The position numbers and the translations under genes were made by a program. A DNA stretch of 64,000 nucleotides from Aphrophora alni (taxonomy: Eukaryota; Arthropoda; Insecta; Hemiptera; Aphrophoridae), in contig OY740772.1 of assembly GCA_963513935.1 (NCBI GenBank), positions 16,710,098 to 16,774,097 of the forward strand, read 5' to 3'. Position 1 is the first letter of the stretch; each line of letters starts with the position of its first letter. The notes beneath the pieces were generated by a model that saw only the letters and a program-made list of their open reading frames with translations, made no database searches and was not told the origin of the DNA. This document shows positions 21,721 through 32,560 of the stretch, one piece after another.

Positions 21721-22520
21721 GATATAAATTTGCTAATATCAATTCTTCATTTAATGCATTAATGGAACCAACCCTACGATGATAAATAGCTAAAGTTATT
21801 GTCAAAAATATAATTACAAAACTTGACCTCTCGTGTACTTTAAGAGTTTCAAAAGAGAAGTAGTTACTAGAACTAGGAGTGCCGATGTATGTAGAGCCTT
21901 TCGGCACAACACCGACACCCACCCAAGAAAAGAAGGAGAAAGGAGAATATCCACTATCAGAGCAGCACCACTACCCCCACGAGTCCAACCTCAACTGCAT
22001 GGGTGACGAAGTGAAGCTCGTGGTAACATTTCTCAGCGTCGCCCCGATGCCCAGAATGGTCGCGGGCCCGTGATCGTAAACAGACCACCATTTACGGCCA
22101 CTACGGTTTCGGTGTCCCTTCATGTTACGCCTGGGACTTGACGGTACACTCCAGGTTACCTGGTTTTTCGTACTCAAACCTGACCTCACACGAAAATATG
22201 ATTAGGTCTAGTAGTGCCGAGTCGCTGAGCGTAGCGAGTAGAGACTTCTTGACGTGTGTACAGTTTTCAAAGCCCGCCAGTTCCGAGACTCTGTTACGAG
22301 AGATGGGAGTAGAGACTTTATTATCAAATCTACAAGGCCAGTTAGAGCCTAACCGAAGTGATTTATACGTAGTTGAAAACCTGTGTCAACTGTTTTAAAA
22401 CAAACTTACCCTACTGGAACATTTACTACTACAAGGCAGGAGAGACCAACTTTTGTACATTAGATTTAGATAATGTGCTTGTATTACATCGTACGATAGG
22501 GCTGGGTAAGTACCATGATG
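21720..22520 (+). repeat. Family R copy with GC-rich insert
   Basis: R landmarks flank a GC-rich segment of about 21880-22200 rich in CAC/GTG. Its open frames (21879-22073 and 22138-22398) contain no recognised domain. Similar GC-rich inserts sit in two other R copies (13409-13668 and 14789-14969), so this is more likely an inserted non-autonomous element than an exon. The copy ends with GGGCTGGGTAAGTACCATGA at about 22499-22518. Confidence 0.45.
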
Positions 22521-23999
22521 GCGTCCATAAAATATTTCCCTTTATCTCGCATCTGAAAATGGTAGATACACTCCATTTCAGCCCATAGTTGAAATCAAAT
22601 ATATAAATATACAGGAATTGCTAGATTTTATTTTAAAATGAAAACTACCAATCGAGAAAAGCAAGAGTAACATATTTATGTTTTAACAATATGCGTTTTT
22701 AATCCTCTAAATTGGTTGCCCCAAAGTTTATTTTTTCCCAAAGGCGAAAAACCTCTTGGTTATCATTCATTATATAAAAAAAGAAGAAGTATAGAACATA
22801 AAGAAGACCCCTAAAATACTTGCATAGTATCATGTTCGGAAAAGAACAAGAGTTGGACAATAGAGACCGGATAGGAAAGATGAAAGAGAGGGATCTAACC
22901 CAAGACTACACGGAAAAGTGTAAATCCAGCTAGGTACCCTCGGGATTGCCAAACCTGTACTAACTAAAGTGAGCCTCTTAAAAGTACCTAAACATCATTC
23001 CCACACCCGAAAACTGTAGATTTTACCCCATTTTAACGAAATCCTTTAGCCCGTTTTCAAAATGAAGTTTATAAACACAAAAATTGCTTCTGTGTATAAT
23101 TTTAAATGTTAATACTTAAAATCGAATTCTTGTAAATGAAAAGATTTTACACTAAAACATCTTTCCTTTACTTACATACTGTGATAGGATTCCATATTGT
23201 CCGTGTCCCAAATATTCCTCCAAAATTCACTTTAAACTTGCTTCACCACCTGTAACTAAACTCCCCAGTTTTCTGTACAACACTAATCAACTTCCTCCTA
23301 AGCTTGCCCTCAATATCTTCAATCCACAATTTAAAGAATGTCCAACTCAGCATTTTAGAAAAGCCTACTTTTATGTCTTAACCTAAAGACACATTGAAAC
23401 AAATGTCACAAGACCGAATTGCTGACGAGTGGATAGTTTTTAAATAAACTGTTTGAATACATTGCATAAAGCTTTCTTACTCAGCCAAGTATCAAATATT
23501 GTAAGCGATGGATTATATCAATCGAATAATATCAGAAACTAAATTTATATATTGATAGTAAATATTCACACAATTGTTTTACAAATAAATGTAAAAAGTA
23601 TATGTGGTACTGATATTGGCTAACGATTGGGCATCTAATGGTTATAATCAGATCAGGATTTAAAATAATCCTGGTTTTTGTGGCAGTTGTGGAGAGTCCG
23701 CTAAACAACGCTAATTTAAAGTTGTATTATTTAGTGCTAATGAAATGAATTTTCAATAAATTTAGTCTTTTGTACAATAACAAATATTGTGGTTAGATTA
23801 TTCCATCATACAAAAAAAAGTTTTTATTGTTGATTCCCCCCTCCAATATTTCTATGGGGAGATTAGTTGTTTTTCGAAGGTCTCCTCTTTATCCAATTTT
23901 TGAAATTTCACCCCCAAATAATTAACAAATGTTGCCCCTTGGGAAATGTTACTGAGTAGACAATTTCATTTTGCTTAGTAACATTTTAATTTGACATAA
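22521..23999. other. AT-rich stretch without recognised genes
   Basis: A family Y fragment on the minus strand lies at 22825-22960. The stretch 23200-23400 is slightly more balanced in base composition, but no frame with splice borders was seen on either strand. Confidence 0.4.
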
Positions 24000-24440
24000 A
24001 AAGTGATGGCCTAAAACGGTTAAATGATAAATAGCAGTGTAGATATGATATGAAGTTGTAAAAGTCATGAAACATAAATTAATTATGACAGTCTCTTCAC
24101 AAACACTCTTATCCTGGAGTTGTTCAGTGGAGCATTGAGGCAAATATTGACCCCCCCCCCCCCCCAGAGAAACGAGGGGAGATATTACCGAGGAGGCAAA
24201 ATTCATTTTGCTCGGTAACATTTTAATTTGAGCTGTGTTCATGGTGAAGGAGAGTCAGTCATAACTTACAGCTGAGGGTTAAAGTTATGAACAACAGACA
24301 GTTTTATTATTCTTTGAGACCCTCGGTTGAGCAGCTGATTATAGTCGGCTAATCTTTAATAATAAACAATGTTTTAACTTCAACTTAATTTAAAGAAAGT
24401 TTAAATCTGTCTACAGAAATTTTCTCTCGGTTAACAGTTT
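24000..24440 (-). repeat. Dispersed repeat, inverted pair with 61005-61440
   Basis: About 430 bp, highly similar to 61005-61440 in the opposite orientation. Shared marks are the C/G homopolymer (24150-24164, C here; G at 61278-61292), CAACTCCAGGATAAGA, GACTGACTCTCCTTCACCAT and CAGCTGCTCAACCGAGGGTC. There are short open frames in both copies but no recognised protein. AATGTTACCGAGCAAAATGA and its imperfect mirror suggest it contains an element end. Confidence 0.75.
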
Positions 24441-25188
24441 AAAATGAAATAACATTAGCGATTTATGACCTCATAAGGTAAGAGCAACCCTCGGGTATTA
24501 AGTGATGATATTTCTCCCAACAACCGAAATTCACAACAGACAGCGGTCAATGTTAGTTTGGTTTTTTGCTAATTAGACTATTTCTTTCAATTTCGCAGAC
24601 TGGTTTGAGTCACTATTCTTCACATTTTAATCGAAATTAGTAAGGCTAATTTATTACTGATAGTTCCTTAATTGTTATTATTTTTTAGAAGTTGCAACTA
24701 ATACGTTTCGGTTAGGCCGCTAGAGTCTAAGTTAAATCAAAATCGTCAGAGCCAGTTGTAAGAAAGTCGTTAATTTGTGGTTGATCTTATGCAAGTTGCC
24801 CTCAAATAAGTAATTTGAAAATAATTTGAATAAAATAAGAAACATCTGGTATTATGACAAAAATATCCGGTATAATAAATTCGATCCACTCATTCAGGCT
24901 GCAGAGAAATTACTCAATAACAGAAATGCATAAAAAAAAAACACTTTTTTGGTACAGCGAACTTCAATGTCTTCGAAACACTCAAGTTACATGTATTTAC
25001 AAAAATTCAAATCAATTATTAATTACTGTACATTGTTTTGTTTCCTGTAATTTCCTCCACATTTTTACTTAACTTTATGATGAATTAGAGTAAAATATCT
25101 AGCTGAGGAAAGGCAAAGTTCATATTCGTATGAAAAACCTCCAACTCGGAGAGCAAAATGGTGCTAAAACTATAGGATATGATAAAGA
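24441..25188. other. AT-rich stretch without recognised genes
   Basis: No coding segment or element termini recognised. Confidence 0.4.
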
Positions 25189-25716
25189 ACATATAAATAA
25201 AGAAGAGACAGCGAATCTCCTTCCAAAGTGGCAAAATAGGTGAGAAATCTATCAATCCAGGAGATGGATGTACAAGCCGATTCCGAAACTGAAAAGAGGG
25301 ATGCATAGAGGTCATGGGAATGAACTTCTAGCTTACGCAGGCTCTTACGGGACATGTATGTTTTAGACCTATCTCTATAGATTCAAAAGAGTGGATGATT
25401 TATCAACTGTGGAGCAGAAGAGGATGATGCCCTCCATACTCTCTCCTATTGCGAAAGATGGAAATTTCGCAAGGACTCGGGACAGAATTAAACCCGACAA
25501 GTATAATCTCCACTATGCTAAAGAAAATGGGAATTTGTTTGAAGGTATTTTGGAAATTTTGAAGTCTAAGGAAGATCAACTATGGTAAATCTAAAGAACA
25601 AAGGTAAAAAAGAAAAAGTCAGCGCATAGGTAGACGAGAAGCAATACCGTAGTAAGTGTCACAATTGGAAAAATAAAACTAATTAAAATTTTTGGAAATA
25701 TACTAATGTGTAAAGG
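25189..25716 (+). pseudogene. R1-clade non-LTR retrotransposon 3' end, copy 1
   Basis: Broken frames encode the C-terminal end of an R1-like reverse-transcriptase polyprotein: WQNR, then MHRGHGNELLAYAGSYG, then YLYRFKR, and a final in-frame part ending KENGNLFEGILEILKSKE, stop near 25588. In intact relatives this region carries the WYCG-type zinc-finger segment, which is damaged here. The 3' untranslated part follows to 25716. Tandemly duplicated with the next feature. Confidence 0.6.
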
Positions 25717-26237
25717 ACATATAAATAAAGAAGAGACAGCGAATCTCCTTCCAAAGTGGCAAAATATGTGAGAAATCTATCAATCCAGAAGATGGACGCA
25801 CAAGTCGATTCCGAAACAGAAAAGAGGGATGCATGGAGGATGAACTTCTACCTTACGCAGGCTCTCACGGGACCCGGTTGTTTTAGCCCCTATCTCTATA
25901 GATTCAAAAGAGCGGATGATTTACAGCTATGGAGCAGAAGAGGATGATGCCCTCCATACTCTCTCCTATTGCGAGAGATTGAAATTTCGCAAGGACACAC
26001 ATAGGAGGAAATCGTGACGGAATTAAATCCGACAGGTATAATCTCCACTATGCTAAAGAGAATGGGAATTTGTTTGAAGGTATTTTGGAAATTTTGAAGT
26101 CTAAGGAAGATCAACTATGGTAAATCTAAACAACAAAGGTAGAAAAGAAAAAGTCAGCGCAAAGGTAGACGAGAAGTAATACTGGAGTAAGTGTCATAAT
26201 TGGAAAAATTAAAATTTTCGGAAATATACTAATGTGT
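25717..26237 (+). pseudogene. R1-clade non-LTR retrotransposon 3' end, copy 2
   Basis: A direct tandem repeat of 25189-25716 at a period of 528 bp. It preserves MNFYLTQALTGPGCFSPYLY and then YRFKRAD. In the next frame GAEEDDALHTLSYCERL follows, keeping the H and C of the zinc-binding segment. It shares the first copy's ending (GGAAATATACTAATGTG). Frameshifts make it inactive. The duplication includes the 3' untranslated part, so it is a head-to-tail copy rather than two independent poly-A insertions. Confidence 0.65.
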
Positions 26238-26816
26238 TGGCTGAAACTGTTATGAATTAAGAAAACGTAAAGTTTATTAAAGAAATCCGTTAGAAAGAGA
26301 AAAAGATGTTGGAGTTATTTGATTGTATGTATTGATTTTGAAGCTTCAGTAAACATGCTTGGCTTTATTGGTAGGTTGTTTATCTACAGACCGTGTGTGC
26401 GTAAATACTTGGGAAACTTGGAAAACGTAATCCCTAATATAAAGAAAATATTTGTAAAATATAATCCTTAATAATAATAAATAAATCTAAGTATTTGTTA
26501 ATATTAAGCTACAACACGTGTACACGATATTTCTTAAAATAATTTTGTATAAATATTTACGAATTAATCGATTAGTTGAGACCTTTGCGTGTTTCGCACT
26601 GTAAGCGTCATATTAGCTGCAGTCAATACGATTTACAACTTTAGAATAACATAACGCAGTAAAAACATTGCACACACTTTCTCCGTCATCCTCAGAATTA
26701 AATAAATACCAACCAAAACTATTCGTTGTCAGTTTTCGATTGAAATCGAGCCTAAATTGACTACGATCAACGTTTAGTTTGGTTTTTTGACGATTATTGC
26801 TAAACTTTTTTCTTCA
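26238..26816. other. AT-rich stretch without recognised genes
   Basis: No coding segment, inverted termini or tandem repeat recognised. Confidence 0.4.
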
Positions 26817-27240
26817 TCTTTTCCCCCCCTTTCCTTCTTCTTTTTTCTTCTCCTTCTCCTCCTCCTCTTCCTTCTTCTTCTCCTCCTCCTCTTCCTTCTT
26901 CTTCTTCTTCTTCTTCTCCTCCTCCTCCTCCTCCTCCTCCTCCTCCTCCTTCTTCTTCTTCTTCTTCTTCTTCTTCTTCTTCTTCTTCTTCTTCTTCTTC
27001 TTCTTCTTCTTCTTCTTCTTCTTCTTCTTCTTCTCCTCCTTCTCCTCCTCCTCCTCCTCCTCCTCCTCCTCCTCCTCCTCCTTCTCCTTCTCCTTCTCCT
27101 CATCCTCCTCCCCTCCCCCTCCTCCTCCCCTCCCCCTCCCCCCCTCCCCTCCTCCTTCTTCTTCTCCTTCTTCTCCTTCCTTCCTTCCTCCCTTCTTTCC
27201 TTCCATCCTTTCTTTCTTTCTTTCTTTCTTCTTCCCACTT
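26817..27240 (+). repeat. Polypyrimidine tract (CTT/CTC)n
   Basis: About 420 bp almost purely C and T on the plus strand: blocks of (CTT)n of up to about 30 units, (CTC)n, then CCCTCC and (CTTT)n. Long open frames on both strands here encode only poly-Leu/Ser/Phe or poly-Arg/Glu/Lys and are not genes. Confidence 0.95.
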
Positions 27241-28482
27241 GTGATTTTCCATAAGGATTAAGATCCATAATTTCACATTTGACTAAAATTTGAACGAAAT
27301 CGGTACATCCGAGTTTGAGAAACTATGTCTACAACAGCCACATGGCCGATTTTCTCTTTCTCGATAATCATGCCGTTAGTTATTTTTGGAGAGATAGCCA
27401 CCAAATCAAAATTGTTAAAGCCTATTTTGAGAAAGTCATAATTTTGGTTTTTTTCATTATTACTATCCCCAAATTTTGAGTTATCGAATAAAATGTAAAT
27501 AGTGCCTAAATAATATATGTACCAAAATAGAAAATTTGATTTAAATCGGTTTATCCGCTAGGCGTTAAGAGCACATGCGACAAGGCAGACGTCATCAATA
27601 TAGACAGTCTGTATTCCAAAAACCTTGACCAATCAGAACTTTTCTTTTACGTTGGCGGTTTGTCAAATATTTTCCTTACGAGAAAAAGCGTTGTCTTACT
27701 GTAAAGCGAGATATTGATTTGCAAAGTTTTCATTTCTCAACCTCTACCTAGTAGACATTATTAATCTGTTTTCAACATACCTGACGTTGTAGCTAATATG
27801 AACTTTAAAACCCACGTTATTTTAGCAAGGGTGAACCTTTTGAGTTCGGATTTGCGGCATCGTGTTCTACTCGTAAAGGACTTTAATTCGATGTACAACT
27901 CGACCTATGCTCTCATTTAAGATTTAGGACTCCTTGTGGGCCGCCCCCCTGGAAAGGTAGCGGTCCACCGAATAGGTACTAAAATAGGTTTTGATGTCCA
28001 TTAACAATGTGCAAAGCTTTGTAGCTCAATCTGTAATGGTTAAAAAAATATTAAGCCATTTAACACGTCATATATACTGGATAATTAAAAACAATGGCTT
28101 ACTTTTTGCATTTTAAATATATCATAAGAGTATATAAATGCCTAAAATATTATTGTTTATTATGAAGATAAATTTTTAGAGGAAAATTGAAACAATTTAT
28201 TCACGACTAAAAAATATATTAAGTGAGAAGCAAGTAAGACAACTAGATTGTTTACTGAATATATGATCAGATGTTAAACACTGCCTGGCGACCAAAAATG
28301 TAAATATATCGACTTTCCTTTTAAAACGCAAGTAACCTTGTTTAACATTTTAGTACAAACAAAACAAGTTGGGAAAATGATTGTTTCTCACAAAGTGATG
28401 CTATTTTAATTTTTGTAATTAATGAAATTTAAAACAAGTTGAAGGGGTAACTACCCTGAGCCATCATACTACTTACCCAGCA

Positions 28483-28486
<4 letters not shown>
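27241..28486. repeat. Dispersed repeat fragments
   Basis: 27280-27570 carries the AATTTGAACGAAATCG family also seen near 31500-31650, 31840-32000 and 43870-43900. 27790-28040 repeats the 10760-11000 segment (CTCCTTGTGGGCCG and a GGTAGCGGTC-like block). 28440-28490 carries the reversed end of family R. No genes seen. Confidence 0.45.

Positions 28487-28554
<68 letters not shown>
28487..28554. repeat. (AT)n microsatellite
   Basis: About 34 uninterrupted AT units at the left border of the nested palindromes. Confidence 0.95.
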
Positions 28555-28557
<3 letters not shown>

Positions 28558-28599
28558 CGGTCTATGCTGATCCATAATGACTACATGGATGTACTTATA

Positions 28600-30462
28600 T
28601 CAGCTCATTTTGTTCGTCAGAATATCTAGATCAAAGTTGAAAACAGTTTATTGAGGGGCAACTCAATAATTTGTTGATTAATGGCTTATAAACAATTAGA
28701 ACGCTGGACGATTGAACATAATTTGAAAAAAATGGAATATTTTTATAAATTTATTTCATTTTTGGACTTATATGTTATCGTGTATGTTTTTGGGTCGCCG
28801 ATTCCGATTCTGATGTCAAAAAGATGCAAATCCTAGAGGGCGGCACAGAAAAAGGCAATACCAGGTCTAAATAGCGTTAAATTATGAAAATTATAAAAGT
28901 TTTTGAGGTTGCTGATTTCAATTCCGAGGTCAAAAAAATCCAATGTAGGTCAAAATGTAGAATTATGGCGAAAGAAGAAGAATAAAGGAAAACTAATTAG
29001 CGGGTTCAGACATGGGAAAACTCGCTTGGAGAGGCGGCGTGCATACTGCATATTCTCGACATACGTATTGGGTGTTTACCTTCGTGCGGCACAAAATGTT
29101 TGGCTTCTTATATGTTGTCGAGAGACCAGTATTTTGATTCGCCGAGTGACGCGATAGCACAGAATGTGACACTACGAGTGTATTTTTCAAGTGAGGCGGG
29201 GGAAGTCCTTGAAAGTTTCCAGAAAAATTAAAATTTATGCTGTAATATTTATGACGTGAAATAATTGGAATTGACAAAAATATTCAATTTCGTATATAGT
29301 TGTAAGTTTTTTAAAACAATTCTGAAAAATTCCACTGTATTCTTTGGTAGATTTTAAGACTTTTTTTACATCTTGCAAATTTTTTATAAAAGCGCACGTT
29401 TCCGAGAAAAAAGTTTAGAAAAAATTGTGGATTTTTTTTCTCGGAAACAGTGTGCTTCTATAAAAAAAATGCAAGATGTGAAAAAGTCTTACAATCGACC
29501 AAAGAATACACTGGAATTTTTCCAGAAATTTTTAAGATTCAATTTTTCTGCACAATCCTACCGGTCCCTGTAGGATTTGAATTTTTTGAGCTCGGAATTG
29601 AAATTATCGACTTCAAAACCTTACAGGATATCATTTTCATAATAATATATTGCCATTTAGATCTGATATTGACTTTTTCTGTGGTGCCCTCTATTATCTG
29701 TATACCGTAACTTGGCGTCTGGATTCGGACCGCTCCCCCTCGCTCCCTTCCTCACCCAGCTGTTTCCGTGATGAGTCACCTACTAGCGTTAACACTGCAC
29801 TGTTTAACTTTTTTATGGGAGACACAATTTAAAATTTTTTTTCAGCATTGTTAAAATGTTTAGGAAAATATAAGCAAATTGATACCAAATACGACACAAA
29901 TGTATGTAAATAGTACGTAAACATGTAAATAATAAGTATGTGATTATGCAAAAAGTAGCTGTGTAAAGAGCTTTCTACTGGCGGCTCTTACAAACGGAAT
30001 AGTGTCGTGTTTGGTATCAATTTGCTTATATTTTCCTAAACATTTTAACTATGCTGAAAATAAATTTGAAATTGTGTCTCCCATAAAAAAGTTAAACAGT
30101 GCAGTGTTAACGCTAGTAGGTGACTCATCACTGAAACAGCTGGATGAGGAAGGGAGCGACGGGGGGACGGTTCCGGCCGCTCGCAGGTAGCCAAGGGTTC
30201 AGACGCCAAGTTACGGTATACAGACTATAGGATTTGCATCTTTTTGACATCAGAATCGGAACAGAGACCCAAAAACACTAAAAAAAATGATATATTGGTT
30301 CAGAAATGACATCAATTTATAAAGATATTCCCTTTTTTCAAATTACATTCAATCGTCTAGCGTTCTAATTGTTTATAAGTCATTAATAAACAAATTATTG
30401 AGATGCTTCTCAATAAACTGTTTTCAACTTTGATCAAGACATTCTGACGAAGAAAATGATCT
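28600..30462. mobile_element. Nested palindromes in cloverleaf order
   Basis: Four pairs of inverted arms are visible. A: 28618-28834 with 30228-30455 (for example GTTTATTGAG and GATTCCGATTCTGATGTC). B: 28833-28950 with 29569-29693. C: 29325-29410 with 29430-29527 (AAGACTTTTTTTACATCTTG and its mirror). D: 29697-29900 with 30000-30216 (GTTAACACTGCACTGTTTAAC and GTGAC-type mirrors). The order is A B C C' B' D D' A', so A encloses one hairpin-in-hairpin and a second hairpin. Short open frames inside overlap the arms and are not genes. Probably successive foldback elements inserted into one another. Confidence 0.7.
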
Positions 30463-31004
30463 ATCACGTAAGTAAAACCGTGTACAATCACTATGGATCT
30501 GAGTGTTAGCTTTTTTCCGCTTTTAACGGTTCGACTAAATGCCAAACATTGGTGTCTTCGGCCTTTATGTTCCTACCTTAATTTCTATGGCCGTTATCGC
30601 TTACGCGCTTACGCACTGACGTCAAGACGTCAACACCATCGACGACGGTCGGACGACTATTCAAAAATCACTTTTTCTGTTACCTTAAAGGCATGAAACG
30701 TTGGTGAACAGGTATTTAGTGTATAACGCGAGATACGAACAAAAAATGTTTAAAATGGTAGCCATTTTTATTTTGTATTTTGTAAATTTCTATATGAGCA
30801 CATTATAGACCCCTATATCAAATTTCATCTTTCTATATTAATCTTGTGACCGATATCTCTTGCTTATGTACAAACAACGATGTCGAACTGACGGCTTGTC
30901 GATAATCACTATTTCGTTTCATAAAAAAAAATAAATAAATAAAACGGAAGCAGACATTTTTTAGGATTAGCCAACTAACCCTAAACTCTGTACACCGGAG
31001 TTAC
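30463..31004. other. R fragment and unassigned sequence
   Basis: 30720-30900 is a reversed family R fragment (GAACAAAAAATGTTTAAAATGG). The rest has no recognised feature. Confidence 0.4.
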
Positions 31005-31086
31005 TGAAACGGACAGGACTGGTGATGACTGAATCCTTTCAGAGGTTACTTGGACTTCCAAGACGTAGATAACACTTGATGATAAT
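31005..31086 (-). CDS. Possible exon of the minus-strand gene
   Basis: An 82-bp piece with acceptor ACAAGTGAAGACAG and a moderate donor (TTTCA/GTAACT). The only open frame starts after one base and reads LSSSVIYVLEVQVTSERIQ, then SSPVLSVS, ending at phase 0. This phase fits the small candidate exon at 21057-21096. Composition is protein-like, but the link depends on two weak splice sites. Confidence 0.3.
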
Positions 31087-32439
31087 CTGTCTTCACTTGT
31101 CATCATTTACAAATTAATTAAAGTCTACAATAAATTTCAATATCAACACATACGCGCACTTGTGTGAAAAGATAGATTATTACAATCATAATGAATGGAG
31201 CTTTCATCGCAGGTCAGAGATCACTACTTAATCAACATGTCACTGTTTATTTTGTTCTTATTTTCCCCACATCATGTACGTACGATAGTTATGTAACGAC
31301 GGGTCAACCAATCAAAGTCGAGTTTTTCCCGATTTATCCGGTTTGAGGTCCGTTGAGTCCAAAGAAAGTGGTTTTCGGTTTGGTGTCGTATGTGAATATA
31401 TTATCGCCACATCGCGTGACTTTTTAATGTTTTTTATAAGTCAAAATTTGGAGGTAGCTGCATAATTAAAAATCTTAAAATTTCTTATAAATTAGAACGA
31501 AATCGGTGGAGTCGGCTTTGTGATATTACGTGTTTTATAACATATATAATTTTTTTTGCCGCTAATTCACAATCGACCAGTACGTTTTGACCGGTCCTTA
31601 CAGGCTACACTTGAACAAAATTTGATCAAAATCGTTTCATCCGTTTAGGCTATATAGACCACTGTACATACAAGAGATAGGTGCTGGGCAGACAAATATA
31701 CCAAATAAAAACTTTTATGGGCATATAAAATCGTATTTGATTAAAAACGTACTTTTCCATTTTAATTATAAATTTTTCTTACAGCAGAGTGTTTTTTTAC
31801 TTGCTATTTTGGGTTTGGGTCAATAATCTACACATTCAACTAAATTTTGAATGAAATCCGTAAATCCGTTTTCGTGACATTTTTGTTTGTTTTGTAGATA
31901 ATTAACGAAACAGCATTTTTAGAAAGATGACGACCAATACGTTTTCTTTGGGTCCTTAGAAAATTTAACCAAAATCGTTAGAATCAATTTTGAAAAATGC
32001 GAATTTTTGTGTTGTTTTCTTATGGACAGCCACCTTCAACTTTTTGTAAATATAATACCGAGATATGATTAAAATATTTTCCACATACAAAATTTGTTTA
32101 AAATCGTGTGTAGAGTATTTTTTTGAGAATTTTTAGGAGATCGTAATATTGTTTTCATCATACTGCTTCAAAAACAGCTGTTTTCAATACATGCATTGAG
32201 ATGCTAAAGTTGTTCTTTTTAGTCCTAGGACCTAAAAACAGCTGAGGTGGCGCTCATCTCAGCTGTTACTTCGTTTATACGAATTAATTAACGACTGTAA
32301 AGTATCTATAAAAACAACAGATACTCTCGATTTATAAATAATCGTTAAATCACCTGTTACCATCGATTTGAAGGTAAATAGGTTATAACATTTTTGTTTT
32401 CGTGAAATTGTTTTCTTATATTATTTGCAGTATTGAAAA
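31087..32439. repeat. AATTTGAACGAAATCG-type dispersed repeats
   Basis: Several diverged copies of a motif in the style of AAAATTTGAACGAAATCG followed by a TCCG box, at about 31490-31510, 31600-31660, 31840-31880 and 31960-32000. This reads like an old dispersed repeat family; the same kind occurs at 27280 and 43870. Confidence 0.4.
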
Positions 32440-32560
32440 ATATAGTTCATCACTTGGACCAAAAGAAGCTTTTCGATCCTCGCTTATTTTCCTGTCTCTG
32501 CCGTTAAACTTGAGCTGATATCGAAAAGCTTCACTTTTGGTCCTAGTGATGAAATATATT
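32440..32560. mobile_element. Short foldback (about 120 bp)
   Basis: ATAGTTCATCACTTGGACCA and AAAGAAGCTTTTCGAT on the left are mirrored by ATCGAAAAGCTTCACTTT and TGGTCCTAGTGATGAA on the right. There is no coding capacity. Confidence 0.75.

Noticed and set aside
21879..22398. GC-rich frames as exons of a host gene
   Set aside because: They lie within a dispersed family R copy at a place where other copies hold unrelated GC-rich inserts.
26774..27268. Long open frames of 130-164 codons on both strands
   Set aside because: They are translations of the polypyrimidine tract (poly-Leu, poly-Ser/Phe, poly-Arg, poly-Glu/Lys) and reflect the absence of stop codons in simple repeats.
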